DNA of 64,000 bases from Sphingobium sp. (GTDB lineage: Bacteria > Pseudomonadota > Alphaproteobacteria > Sphingomonadales > Sphingomonadaceae): NCBI RefSeq assembly GCF_003248505.1, contig NZ_QFOA01000004.1, positions 62,001 through 126,000 on the forward strand, given 5' to 3'. This document shows positions 8,909 to 17,228 of the stretch, piece after piece. Within the stretch, counting starts at the first letter, position 1; each line of letters starts with the position of its first letter. A program made the translations under genes and the position numbers. The notes under the pieces were generated by a model. The model worked only from the letters and a program-made list of their open reading frames with translations, was not told the DNA's origin and made no database searches.

Positions 8909-10300
8909 TTATGGGACGGTCGGCGGCGTGCCCAACGCATCCCCCATATGTCGAATCGCCGCCACCTTGTCATGAAGCGGCTGCCAGTCGTCGTCCCGGT
9001 CGATGGCGCTCCATATCGCCTCGACCTCTTCGATGGTCATGGAACAGGGCGCTTCGGATTGCCAATAGTCATGATCTCGCGCGCCAGGAACGGGGCGGAA
9101 GGCGCTCACCGCCTCGCCGAATGCCGCCCAGTCCCCGCCTTCGTAGCGGGCGTTCGTCATCCCGCCGCGCCAATCGAAGAAGAAGCGGTCGATCGGCGTC
9201 CGCGTGGCCACCATGGCGCGCACTGCCGCTTCGACCATTGCAGAGGCATCGGCACCAGGTTCGACGCCCAGCCGCCAGCAGAACCTTCGCTGTAACGCTT
9301 CGGCATAAAGCACGGGGAAACGTTCGAGTTGCTCGACCAGAGGTTCGGCGGCGGTCAGCGGCCGCAGCGACACCGCGAGCTGCGCCACGTCCCAATGGAT
9401 CGCCTCGGCCTGCCGCGCGAAGGCATATAGCCCCCCCTGATCGAAATAGGCGGCAGTGAATTCCGCGTCCCACATCGGGGTGAATCGCCACGGCCCATAG
9501 TCGAAGCTCTCGCCGGTGACGTTGATATTGTCGCTGTTGAGCACGCCATGCACGAAGCCTGCGACCATGTAGCTGGCGGCCAAGTCCGCGGTCCGCTCGA
9601 CCACGCGGCCGAGCAGTTGCGCTGCAGGGTTGTCACCCGGCCGATCGCGATAAAGCCGTGTCAGTGCATAATCGGTCAGCTGTTCCAGCAGCGCCTTGTC
9701 GTCGTGGAACGCGGCGCGCTGGAACGTGCCGATGCGAATGTGCGAATGGCTGAGCCGGACAAGCACCGATCCGCGCGTCGGTGACGGTTCGTCATTGCGC
9801 TCCAGCGCTTCGCCCGTTTCGATGAGCGAAAAGGTCTTCGACGTGTTGACGCCCAGCGCCTCCAGCATCTCGGTCGCCAAAATTTCCCGCACCCCGCCCT
9901 TTAACGTCAGCCGCCCGTCGCCGAAGCGGCTGTAGGGCGTCTGACCCGACCCTTTGGTGCCAAGGTCGAGCAAGCGGTCCGCCCCATCGCGCAGCTGCGC
10001 GAACAGGAAGCCGCGCCCGTCGCCGATATCGGGATTATAGTGGCGGAACTGATGCCCGTGATAACGCAAGGCCAACGGCTGGGGCAGGGTGCCTTCCAAC
10101 GGTTCGAAGCCCCCGAAATGGCGCACCCAGTCGCCGTCGCTCAAGCCCGCCAGTCCTACTGACCCCGCCGCGCGATCATTGCGATAGCGCAGGATCGCCT
10201 GAGGAAACTCGGCCGCCGCGACCGGCGCGGCGATGGCGGGCATCAACGCGTCGATTTCGTTCGCGGGACGGTAAATGGCGGCTTGCGGGGTCTGGCTCAT
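8909..10300 (-). CDS. selO: Protein adenylyltransferase SelO (UPF0061/YdiU)
   Basis: 463 residues, ATG at 10300. A pseudokinase-fold enzyme that transfers AMP rather than phosphate to hydroxyl residues of target proteins; the E. coli homologue acts in redox stress. Visible family motifs are LPQPLALRYHGHQF, DLGTKGSGQTPYSRFGDGR with the nucleotide-binding lysine, and HGVLNSDNINVTGESFDYGP, which holds the metal-binding Asn/Asp. Length is close to the usual 460-490. It lies 43 bp upstream of astD copy 1 on the same strand and faces a divergent hydrolase gene. Confidence 0.92.
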   Translation of the reverse strand: MSQTPQAAIYRPANEIDALMPAIAAPVAAAEFPQAILRYRNDRAAGSVGLAGLSDGDWVRHFGGFEPLEGTLPQPLALRYHGHQFRHYNPDIGDGRGFLFAQLRDGADRLLDLGTKGSGQTPYSRFGDGRLTLKGGVREILATEMLEALGVNTSKTFSLIETGEALERNDEPSPTRGSVLVRLSHSHIRIGTFQRAAFHDDKALLEQLTDYALTRLYRDRPGDNPAAQLLGRVVERTADLAASYMVAGFVHGVLNSDNINVTGESFDYGPWRFTPMWDAEFTAAYFDQGGLYAFARQAEAIHWDVAQLAVSLRPLTAAEPLVEQLERFPVLYAEALQRRFCWRLGVEPGADASAMVEAAVRAMVATRTPIDRFFFDWRGGMTNARYEGGDWAAFGEAVSAFRPVPGARDHDYWQSEAPCSMTIEEVEAIWSAIDRDDDWQPLHDKVAAIRHMGDALGTPPTVP

Positions 10301-10337
10301 ATCGCGATATGGGGGTGAGGCAGCCAGAGGATCAAGC

Positions 10338-11207
10338 TTGAGCCGCTACAAGGATGCATATTGGTGGTCTCCTGACGGGCTGCGGCTCCATTATCGGGAC
10401 TATGAAGGCGGCGCGGACGGACGTCCGCCTTTGCTCTGCCTGCCGGGATTGACGCGCAATGCGCGCGATTTCGAACCGTTGGCCCAGCGGCTTGGCGGCG
10501 AGTGGCGGCTGATCTGCCCCGATATGCGGGGGCGGTCGGAAAGCGCTTATGCCAAGGACGCGATGACCTATGCCCCGCTCACCTATCTTCAGGACATCAG
10601 CCGTCTGCTTGCGGACCTTGCGATTCCCCGCTTCGTCGCGATCGGCACGTCGCTGGGCGGGGTCATCACCATGCTCATCGCGGCGACCCACCGCGAATGG
10701 CTGGCGGGCGCGCTGCTGAACGATGTCGGCCCGGTGCTGGAGGAGGACGGGCTGGCGCGTATCCGGGGCTATGTTGGCGTGGGGCAATCCCATCCCACCT
10801 GGGTCCATGCGGCGCGCGCACTGGCCGAAGCCAACGCCGATGCCTATCCCCGCTATGGCCTGGAGGAATGGCTGGCGATGGCCAAGCGCCTCTATCGGCT
10901 TAATAGCGGCGGGCGCGTCGTGCTGGACTATGACATGAAGATCGCCGAACCGATCCGCGCCATGGACAGCGAGACAGGGGTCGATATGTGGCCGGTGATG
11001 CGGGCATTCACCGGCATCCCGACGACGCTGCTGCGCGGGGCGCGGTCCGACCTTCTGACCGAGGCGACGGCGCGGCGGATGGCAAGTGACATCGGCGACA
11101 GCGCCGAACTGGTGACGGTCGCCGATGTGGGGCACGCTCCGGTCCTCGACGAACCGGAAAGCGTGGCAGCGGTCGACCGCCTGCTCGCGCGTGTCATGCA
11201 TGGCTGA
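10338..11207 (+). CDS. Alpha/beta hydrolase
   Basis: 289 residues from a TTG at 10338, chosen because AGAGGA lies 6-7 nt upstream and the protein then opens with SRYKDAYWWSPDGLRLHYRDYEGG; a longer frame from 10275 would run into the start of selO. Alpha/beta hydrolase fold with the nucleophile serine in GTSLGG (about residue 96) and the catalytic histidine in DVGHAPVLDEPE near the C-terminus. Substrate unknown. It overlaps the following glycosyltransferase by 8 bp, so the two are coupled. Confidence 0.85.
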   Translation: MSRYKDAYWWSPDGLRLHYRDYEGGADGRPPLLCLPGLTRNARDFEPLAQRLGGEWRLICPDMRGRSESAYAKDAMTYAPLTYLQDISRLLADLAIPRFVAIGTSLGGVITMLIAATHREWLAGALLNDVGPVLEEDGLARIRGYVGVGQSHPTWVHAARALAEANADAYPRYGLEEWLAMAKRLYRLNSGGRVVLDYDMKIAEPIRAMDSETGVDMWPVMRAFTGIPTTLLRGARSDLLTEATARRMASDIGDSAELVTVADVGHAPVLDEPESVAAVDRLLARVMHG

Positions 11208-12345
11208 AACGGTGCGGGCGGATCGACCGCATATCCTCCACGTCCATGGCAGCTTCTCGCTGGGCGGCAAGGAAGCGCGCACTGTCCGCCTAATGAATAT
11301 GTGGGGCGACCGGGTACGACACAGTATCATGAGCGCCGATCCGCAGGCGATGGGCGCGCGCGACGCCATCGACCCGGGCGTGGCGGCGGACTTCCCCGAC
11401 GGGCCGTCCTTCGCCGGAAAGCCCGGACTGCGGCGCTATCGCGAAATCCGCGCCTTCCTGAAGTCGTTCGACCTCGTCCTCACCTATAATTGGGGCGCGA
11501 TGGATGCGGTCATGGCGCACCGGCTAGCCGGGCGATCCGCCGGAATGCCGCCGCTCATTCACCACGAGGACGGCTTCAACGCCGACGAGGCCGACCGCCT
11601 CAAGACCAAGCGCAACCTGTTCCGCCGCCTCGCTCTACAAAGCGCGCACGGCCTTGTCGTTCCCTCCGTCCGGCTGGAGCAGATCGCGCGCGGGATTTGG
11701 AAACAGCCCGGCGAACGTCTGCACCTTATCCGCAACGGCATCGACATCGCGCGCTACATGCAACCGCCCGCGCCCGGCGCGATCCCCGGTCTCGTCCGGT
11801 CGCCGGGCAAGCGGCTGGTAGGGACGCTGGCGGGCCTGCGGGCGGTCAAGAACATCCCCCGCCTCGTGCGCGCCGTCGCGGCCCATCGGGACCGGCTGCA
11901 ACTCGTTGTCGTGGGCGAGGGGCCGGAACGGGATGCGATCCTGGCGGAGGCGGCGGCGCAGGGCGTGGACGACATGCACATGGCCGGTTTCATGGATCGC
12001 CCATGGCGCTTCGTGGGCCTGTTCGATATTTTCGCCCTTTCTTCCGACAGCGAGCAGTTTCCGATCTCTTTGGTGGAGGCGATGGCCGCCGGTGTTCCCG
12101 TGGCATCGATGGACGTGGGCGATGTCGCCAATATGGTCGCGCCCGAAAACCGCGCGTTCGTCGTTTGCGACGAAGCCGCCCTGGCGGGCGCGCTTGGCAA
12201 CCTCGCGCAGGATGCCGATCTGCGCGCCCGGCTGGGTGCTGCGAACCGGGCTCGGGCGGCACGGGACTTCACGGAATCCGCCATGGTGGACGCTTATGCG
12301 AGCCTCTATGGCGAAGCTCTGGCAAGTCCCCTGATTTTGCGCTAG
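11200..12345 (+). CDS. Glycosyltransferase family 4 protein
   Basis: 381 residues, ATG at 11200 overlapping the hydrolase stop by 8 bp. GT-B fold transferase: N-terminal HILHVHGSFSLGGKEARTVRLMN with the glycine loop, a hinge at VPSVRLEQIARGIW and HLIRNGID, and the C-terminal donor-binding motif SDSEQFPISLVEAMAAGVPV (E-x7-E type). Such enzymes build lipopolysaccharide, capsule or glycolipids from nucleotide sugars; no polysaccharide cluster surrounds it, so acceptor and product cannot be inferred. Confidence 0.88.
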   Translation: MAETVRADRPHILHVHGSFSLGGKEARTVRLMNMWGDRVRHSIMSADPQAMGARDAIDPGVAADFPDGPSFAGKPGLRRYREIRAFLKSFDLVLTYNWGAMDAVMAHRLAGRSAGMPPLIHHEDGFNADEADRLKTKRNLFRRLALQSAHGLVVPSVRLEQIARGIWKQPGERLHLIRNGIDIARYMQPPAPGAIPGLVRSPGKRLVGTLAGLRAVKNIPRLVRAVAAHRDRLQLVVVGEGPERDAILAEAAAQGVDDMHMAGFMDRPWRFVGLFDIFALSSDSEQFPISLVEAMAAGVPVASMDVGDVANMVAPENRAFVVCDEAALAGALGNLAQDADLRARLGAANRARAARDFTESAMVDAYASLYGEALASPLILR

Positions 12346-12427
12346 GGCGCGCGCAATTCGTCATAGGCAGCGAATGCTGCTACAGGGTTGCTTTTACCCG
12401 GTCGGGGGATCGGGACGGATATTGGAG

Positions 12428-13837
12428 ATGTCGTTGTTCAAGGGTGTGAAGCCTATCGTCTACGGCGGCCGTGAAGTGTGGCCGCTGGTCGAGGGCGGCA
12501 AGGGCGTGGCTGTATCCAACCATGCGAGTTCAGGTGCATGGGCCGCGGCAGGCGGCATCGGCACGGTGTCTGCGGTAAACGCGGACAGTTATGACAGCTT
12601 CGGCAATCCTATCCCCCAAATCTACCATGGCCGCACCCGGCGCGACCGGCATGAAGAACTGGTCGAATATGCCATCGACGGCGCGGTCGAACAGGTAAAG
12701 CGCGCGTTCGAAATCGCGGGCGGCAAGGGCGCGATCAACATCAACGTTCTCTGGGAAATGGGCGGGGCGCAACGTGTGCTGCACGGCGTCCTCGAAAAGA
12801 CTCGGGGCATGGTGGCGGGCGTCACCTGCGGCGCGGGCATGCCCTATAAGCTGTCGGAGATCGCAGCGTCTTACGGCGTCAACTATCTTCCCATCGTGTC
12901 GTCCGGCCGCGCCTTTCGCGCGCTGTGGAAGCGTGCTTATTCGAAGGCGTCGGAATGGCTCGCCGCGGTCGTATATGAAGACCCCTGGCTCGCAGGTGGA
13001 CACAACGGCCTCTCCAATGCCGAAGATCCCCGCGCGCCGCAGGACCCCTATCCCCGCGTGCGCGACCTGCGCGCCACGATGCGCGAGGGCGGCATTTCCG
13101 ACGATGTGCCGATCATCATGGCGGGTGGCGTCTGGCACCTTAAGGACTGGAACGACTGGATCGACAATCCTGAACTTGGCATCATCGCCTTCCAGTTCGG
13201 CACCCGCCCGCTGCTGACGCAGGAAAGCCCGATCCCTCAGCTGTGGAAGGAACGGCTGATGCAACTGGAGCCCGGCGACGTGTTGCTCCACCGTTTCTCG
13301 CCCACAGGCTTCTACAGCTCGGCGATCCGCAATCCTTTCCTGCGCCAGCTCGAAACGCGCTCGGAACGCCAGATTCCGTTCAGCACCGAACAGGCGGGCG
13401 ATCATACGCACCAGCTCGATGTCGGGGTGAAAGGCAAGAATTTCTGGGTGACGGTGGGCGACCTCAACCGTGCGCGCGAATGGTTTGGGCAGGGGTTCAC
13501 CTCCGCGCTCAAGACCCCGGACAACACGCTTGTCTTCGTGACCGAGGAAGAGCGCAGCGAAATCCGCAAGGATCAGACCGACTGCATGGGCTGCCTGTCG
13601 CAATGTGCCTTTTCCAGCTGGATGGACAGCGAAACCAATTCCACCGGTCGCCTTGCCGACCCGCGGAGCTTCTGCATCCAGAAGTCGCTTCAGGAAGCGG
13701 TGCATGGCGGCGACCTGGACAAGAACCTGCTTTTCGCCGGCCATGGCGCCTACAAGTTCAAGCAGGACCCTTTCTATTCCAACGGCTTCGTCCCGACCGT
13801 CAAGCAACTGGTCGATCGCATCCTGACCGGGGATTGA
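12428..13837 (+). CDS. Nitronate monooxygenase family flavin oxidoreductase
   Basis: 469 residues from ATG 12428 (MSLFKGVKPIVYGG); an upstream ATG at 12374 is possible but adds an unconserved-looking leader. TIM-barrel FMN enzymes of the nitronate monooxygenase / 2-nitropropane dioxygenase family oxidise alkyl nitronates, such as the toxin propionate 3-nitronate. FMN-site features are SNHASSGAWAAAGGIGTVSA near the N-terminus and MAGGVWHLKDW and FQFGTRPLLTQESPI in the second half. It is longer than classical members (about 320-380), with a C-terminal extension containing CMGCLSQC whose cysteines might bind metal; true substrate uncertain. The DUF2093 gene follows after 4 bp. Confidence 0.8.
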   Translation: MSLFKGVKPIVYGGREVWPLVEGGKGVAVSNHASSGAWAAAGGIGTVSAVNADSYDSFGNPIPQIYHGRTRRDRHEELVEYAIDGAVEQVKRAFEIAGGKGAININVLWEMGGAQRVLHGVLEKTRGMVAGVTCGAGMPYKLSEIAASYGVNYLPIVSSGRAFRALWKRAYSKASEWLAAVVYEDPWLAGGHNGLSNAEDPRAPQDPYPRVRDLRATMREGGISDDVPIIMAGGVWHLKDWNDWIDNPELGIIAFQFGTRPLLTQESPIPQLWKERLMQLEPGDVLLHRFSPTGFYSSAIRNPFLRQLETRSERQIPFSTEQAGDHTHQLDVGVKGKNFWVTVGDLNRAREWFGQGFTSALKTPDNTLVFVTEEERSEIRKDQTDCMGCLSQCAFSSWMDSETNSTGRLADPRSFCIQKSLQEAVHGGDLDKNLLFAGHGAYKFKQDPFYSNGFVPTVKQLVDRILTGD

Positions 13838-13841
13838 AGCT

Positions 13842-14048
13842 ATGGCCGACATTCAGGGGCTGGCTGTCCTTCGGTATAACGCCGCCGACTTCGATATCCT
13901 GCGTCCTGGCCAGTTCGTGCTGTGCGCCGTGTCGGGCGCGCGCATCGATCTGGAAGACCTCAAATATTGGAGCGCAGAGGCGCAGCAGGCCTATCGCGGT
14001 CCACACGAGTCCATGCGCGCCTGGCAGGAAAGAAACGGCGGGCGCTGA
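13842..14048 (+). CDS. DUF2093 protein
   Basis: 68 residues, ATG 4 bp after the preceding stop, so co-transcribed with the flavin oxidoreductase. Matches the short alphaproteobacterial DUF2093 family in size and in the core YNAADFDILRPGQFVLCAVSGARIDL. No enzymatic motif; function unknown. Confidence 0.82.
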   Translation: MADIQGLAVLRYNAADFDILRPGQFVLCAVSGARIDLEDLKYWSAEAQQAYRGPHESMRAWQERNGGR

Positions 14049-14213
14049 CTGGCCTTGCTGGTATCGTTACCAGTGAAAAACTCCGTTGGCTTATCGTCAC
14101 CGACGGGATTTCGGAGAAATCGGTAACTTTCTTCTTTGCCAGTTGGTCTATTTATTGTATTCTTCCATCACGAGGCGACGGAGATCGCCCATGATTTGGA
14201 AGGATGATGCCTC

Positions 14214-14303
14214 ATGTCGCGTATCGACGTATTCGGTGATCGGGTTTGTATCGTGTCGAGCTTGCTAATTGTCGGCTGGTTCCTCTACAGCATCGTCGCC
14301 TGA
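14214..14303 (+). CDS. Candidate 29-aa single-pass membrane peptide
   Basis: ATG at 14214 with AAGGA about 10 nt upstream. The peptide begins MSRIDVFGDR and then has a hydrophobic run (CIVSSLLIVGWFLYSIVA) to the stop, as expected for a one-helix small membrane protein with its charged end in the cytoplasm. Evidence is only composition, start context and its position in a gap without larger genes; I do not recognise a family. Confidence 0.33.
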   Translation: MSRIDVFGDRVCIVSSLLIVGWFLYSIVA

Positions 14304-14388
14304 TCGGATCGCATTCAACGCGACCGATAAAGTTGAGCTGCCCGGCGGCCAACCAAAGCTTTTTCGACCTATTTCAAAGACATGTTAA

Positions 14389-14421
14389 AAAAGCTTCAAG
14401 CGTTATCGCTTCGCGGCTTTT
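14389..14421 (+). terminator. Terminator-like hairpin in the 14.0-14.7 kb gap
   Basis: Nested complementary arms AAAAGC (14389-14394) with GCTTTT (14416-14421), and AGCG (14399-14402) with CGCT (14407-14410). The outer A/T-rich arms give a short T run at the 3' side. It would end transcription after the 29-aa ORF or after DUF2093. Confidence 0.35.
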
Positions 14422-14516
14422 GATGGATGTCAGCTTGCTCCGCGTCACCAACGGCTAAAGCGCACGGTACCGACGCGACGACGCGGGTTTCGTGTTCCCT
14501 GACGAGGAGAAGACGA

Positions 14517-14672
14517 ATGACTGCGAGAGCCCGACCGAATCGCGAATCGCTCAGCCCCCGCGCCGGTGCGCGCATCTTCCTTCCGCATCATAGCTGGACT
14601 CGCAGGGAGCCGCCCACGCGTCGCGATGCTGCCATCAGCGCGGACGATTTCTGGACGAAGCTTGGCCTTTAG
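14517..14672 (+). CDS. Candidate 51-aa basic protein
   Basis: ATG at 14517 preceded by GAGGAG (14504-14509) with 7-nt spacing, a better ribosome site than many real genes here. Product is arginine-rich at the N-terminus (MTARARPNRESLSPRAGARI) and ends in ISADDFWTKLGL. No family recognised; the Arg-rich composition is also what high-GC noise gives, so confidence is limited. Confidence 0.35.
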   Translation: MTARARPNRESLSPRAGARIFLPHHSWTRREPPTRRDAAISADDFWTKLGL

Positions 14673-14725
14673 CCATTCTTTTTAGGTAGAGGGCGATGCC
14701 GCCGGCGCGTTGACGCCCCTAATTG

Positions 14726-16135
14726 TCAACCGCCGATCCCAGCCACGGCCACCGCCTCGACCGACGCCGCCTCGAAACTCGCGATGGGATAGGCGCAATA
14801 ATCGGCGGCGTAATAGGCGCTCGGGCGGTGGTTGCCCGATGCGCCCAGACCGCCGAAGGGCATGTTGCCCGCTGCGCCCGTGGTGGGTCGGTTGCGATTG
14901 ACGACGCCCGCCCGGCTTTCCTCGACAAAGCGTTGCCACAACCCTTCGTCTTGCGAGACCAGTCCCGCCGAAAGGCCGAACGCAGTCGCATTCGCAGCGG
15001 CGATGGCGGCGTCAAAATCGTGCACGCGGATGACAGACAGGACGGGTGCGAAAATCTCCGCGTCGGGGGCTTCTATCCCTGTCATGTCGAGCAGGGCGGG
15101 CGTCACGAAGGCGCTGCTGTCTCCGCCCATACCCTCGAACGGCAGGATTGCGCGTGCTCCGCGCGCGACCAGATCGCCAACGGCGCGATGCGCGGCGGCG
15201 GCGGCCTGATCCGACACGAGCGGCCCCATGAAAGCATCGCCCGGCGCGTTCCATGCCGCGATCGGCAGGCGTGCGGTCAGCGCCCTCGTCGTTTCGACGA
15301 TGGCGTCGCCCATCGTCCCTTCGGGAACGATCAGGCGGCGCGCGCAGGAACAGCGCTGGCCGGTGGTGATGAAGGCCGAATTGACGATGATCGACGCTGC
15401 CGCTTCGGGCGAATCCCAGACGATCAGCGGATTGTTGCCGCCCAGTTCCAGTGCCATGATCACATGCGGTCGATCGACCAGCGCGCGGCGTAGCGCCGCC
15501 CCGGCCCCCGCCGATCCGGTAAAGAGCAGTCCGTCGATATCCGCCGCGACCAAAGCCTCGCCCGTCGCGCGCCCGCCCTGCACGATACTGAGCACGCCGT
15601 CGGGGAGCCCGGCGGCGGCCCATGCGTCGGCCATTGCCTGGCCCGTGGCAGGCGCGATTTCGGACGGCTTGAATACGACCGTGTTGCCGGCGATCAGTGC
15701 CGGGACGATATGCCCGTTGGGCAGATGGCCGGGGAAATTATAGGGGCCCAGCACGGCCATCACGCCATGGCCGCGATGACGCAGCGCGGCACGACCGAAC
15801 GGCATGTCGGCGGCCCGCTCACCGGTGCGTTCGGCATGGGCCTTGATCGACACGTCGACCTTCGCGATCATGGAGCCGATCTCGGCGTCGCTTTCCCACA
15901 AAAGCTTCCCCGTTTCGCGGGAGATGAGTTCGGCAAGGGCGGCGCGTCGTTCGCCCAGAACCAGTGCATAGCGGCGCGCGACCGCGATGCGTTCGTCCAC
16001 CGGCAGGCCACGCCAGTGCGCCAGCGCACGGCGGGCACGGGCGACGGCGGCTTCACAGTCCCGGGCGCTCGACACCGGGCCTTCCCAGACGAGTTCGCGC
16101 GAAGCGGGGTCGAAGGATTGCAGCATGGCGCTCAC
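14726..16135 (-). CDS. AstD-like aldehyde dehydrogenase, copy 2, coupled to DUF1338 gene
   Basis: 469 residues; GTG start at 16135 overlaps the DUF1338 stop as GTGA (ATG at 16126 is an alternative). Aldehyde dehydrogenase with catalytic cysteine in TTGQRCSCARR and glutamate in ALELGGNNP; the C-terminus FGGLGASGNHRPSAYYAADYCAYP is AstD-like. Copy 1 (7432-8865) is the more conventional AstD. Since the upstream partner is a lysine-pathway-type 2-oxoadipate dioxygenase, this copy may oxidise 2-aminoadipate semialdehyde instead of succinylglutamate semialdehyde; that is inference from context. Confidence 0.85.
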   Translation of the reverse strand: MSAMLQSFDPASRELVWEGPVSSARDCEAAVARARRALAHWRGLPVDERIAVARRYALVLGERRAALAELISRETGKLLWESDAEIGSMIAKVDVSIKAHAERTGERAADMPFGRAALRHRGHGVMAVLGPYNFPGHLPNGHIVPALIAGNTVVFKPSEIAPATGQAMADAWAAAGLPDGVLSIVQGGRATGEALVAADIDGLLFTGSAGAGAALRRALVDRPHVIMALELGGNNPLIVWDSPEAAASIIVNSAFITTGQRCSCARRLIVPEGTMGDAIVETTRALTARLPIAAWNAPGDAFMGPLVSDQAAAAAHRAVGDLVARGARAILPFEGMGGDSSAFVTPALLDMTGIEAPDAEIFAPVLSVIRVHDFDAAIAAANATAFGLSAGLVSQDEGLWQRFVEESRAGVVNRNRPTTGAAGNMPFGGLGASGNHRPSAYYAADYCAYPIASFEAASVEAVAVAGIGG

Positions 16136-17148
16136 CGTCCCGCGCCGGTCATGGCGAAGATACCGGTCGCGTTGCCCGTGTCGAAGGCAAGGTCGATCAG
16201 TCCTGTATCGGGGTCGATGTCGCGGCTGATGAATTCGAAGAAGGAGCCGGACACGGTGCGTGTTTCCCCATCGGCGAAGGGGCGGTCTACCCGGTCGGCG
16301 CGAAAAGCGGTCTGGCGCACCCGTCCGCTCGAGGAAATTTCCAGCCGCTCCTTCATCGGGCGGTCCTGCGCCTTCAACCGCTCGGCGAGCGCGGCGACAT
16401 CGGCCACCCGGTCAGTCGCATGGTTGAAGGCGTTGCCTTCGGTCGCGATCCAGGCGGCTTCGTTCGACTGTGCCAGCAGCGCCTGATAATCGTCGAAGCT
16501 CGGCGGCGCATGATGCCGGTCGAAGGCGGAAAGGATCGTCGGCATGGCCTCTATTGCGACAGCGATGTGGACAGCTTCAACTGCTTCGTAACGACGCAGG
16601 ACATCTTTCGCCGCATCGTCGAGCGGATCGCGCGACGTGCCGAAGACGCGCTGCGCCGCCTCACCGAACGCCGGGTCGAAGCGGTCGACATGCAGTTCGG
16701 ACAGGAAGAATTGGGGGATCGCATCGGGCATGTCGACGTGGCGGTAGGCGCGCCCGGTCATGCGCAGCCGGTCGAGCGGATAGACCGCCGCCATGGCATA
16801 GCCCAGCGGCAGGAAGATGCGCGTGAAGGCGTCCTCACCACCCGGAAGCCCACCGGTCGGGCCATCGGCGAAGCGGATCGTGCGAAGTGCGCCATGGTCG
16901 AAATGAATGCGCCGCCCCTGTGCCAGCGTGTCGGCGACATAGGCCCTGCCGCTCGGCACCCGGTCCAGCAGATCGTGGAACAGGCCGACGTTCATCGCCA
17001 TAGCAAAGGCCGCGCGGGACACGGCATCGCCCCGCTGGTCGAGCAGCGCCTGCGGAATGTCCAGCATGGCCAGCGTGTCGCGCCCGGCCCGGTCCCCCAG
17101 GGTCGCGCATAGGATCGCCTCGACATGGCCCATATTCTTCAATTGCAT
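16132..17148 (-). CDS. DUF1338 protein, 2-oxoadipate dioxygenase/decarboxylase family
   Basis: 338 residues from ATG 17148, preferred over ATG 17151 and GTG 17160 because GGAG is then 6 nt upstream. DUF1338 members such as HglS of Pseudomonas putida are Fe(II) enzymes turning 2-oxoadipate into D-2-hydroxyglutarate in lysine catabolism. Recognisable family stretches are TAYRHVDMPDAIPQFFLSELH, NAFNHATDRV with the iron-ligand histidine region, and GSFFEFISRD. First gene of a two-gene operon with the AstD-like dehydrogenase and divergent from a LysR regulator, so it is probably induced by a catabolite. Confidence 0.85.
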   Translation of the reverse strand: MQLKNMGHVEAILCATLGDRAGRDTLAMLDIPQALLDQRGDAVSRAAFAMAMNVGLFHDLLDRVPSGRAYVADTLAQGRRIHFDHGALRTIRFADGPTGGLPGGEDAFTRIFLPLGYAMAAVYPLDRLRMTGRAYRHVDMPDAIPQFFLSELHVDRFDPAFGEAAQRVFGTSRDPLDDAAKDVLRRYEAVEAVHIAVAIEAMPTILSAFDRHHAPPSFDDYQALLAQSNEAAWIATEGNAFNHATDRVADVAALAERLKAQDRPMKERLEISSSGRVRQTAFRADRVDRPFADGETRTVSGSFFEFISRDIDPDTGLIDLAFDTGNATGIFAMTGAGR

Positions 17149-17191
17149 CATCGGCTCCACTTCGCACCGCCAATATGATAGAGATTTAAGC

Positions 17192-17225
17192 CGATGCCAA
17201 ATGGTGCATCGTCATCTGTAGATGC
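17192..17225. promoter_or_regulatory. Three alternating GATGC/GCATC half-sites in the divergent promoter
   Basis: In the 80-bp gap between the DUF1338 operon and lysR there are GATGC (17193-17197), GCATC (17206-17210) and GATGC (17221-17225). The first two form a 6-8-6 dyad CGATGC/GCATCG, the last two a 5-10-5 dyad. This is a typical arrangement for a LysR-type regulator that shifts between sites, and the last half-site nearly touches the lysR start, which fits autorepression. Confidence 0.55.
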
Positions 17226-17228
17226 GAA

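Larger units (their letters stand above)
14049..14725. other. 677-bp gap with only small ORF candidates
   Basis: No conventional gene is visible between DUF2093 and the convergent astD copy 2. The stretch is less GC-rich than its surroundings and contains two small ORF candidates with upstream ribosome-site-like sequences (14214-14303 and 14517-14672, listed separately) and a terminator-like hairpin at 14389-14421. It could also hold a small RNA. Confidence 0.6.
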
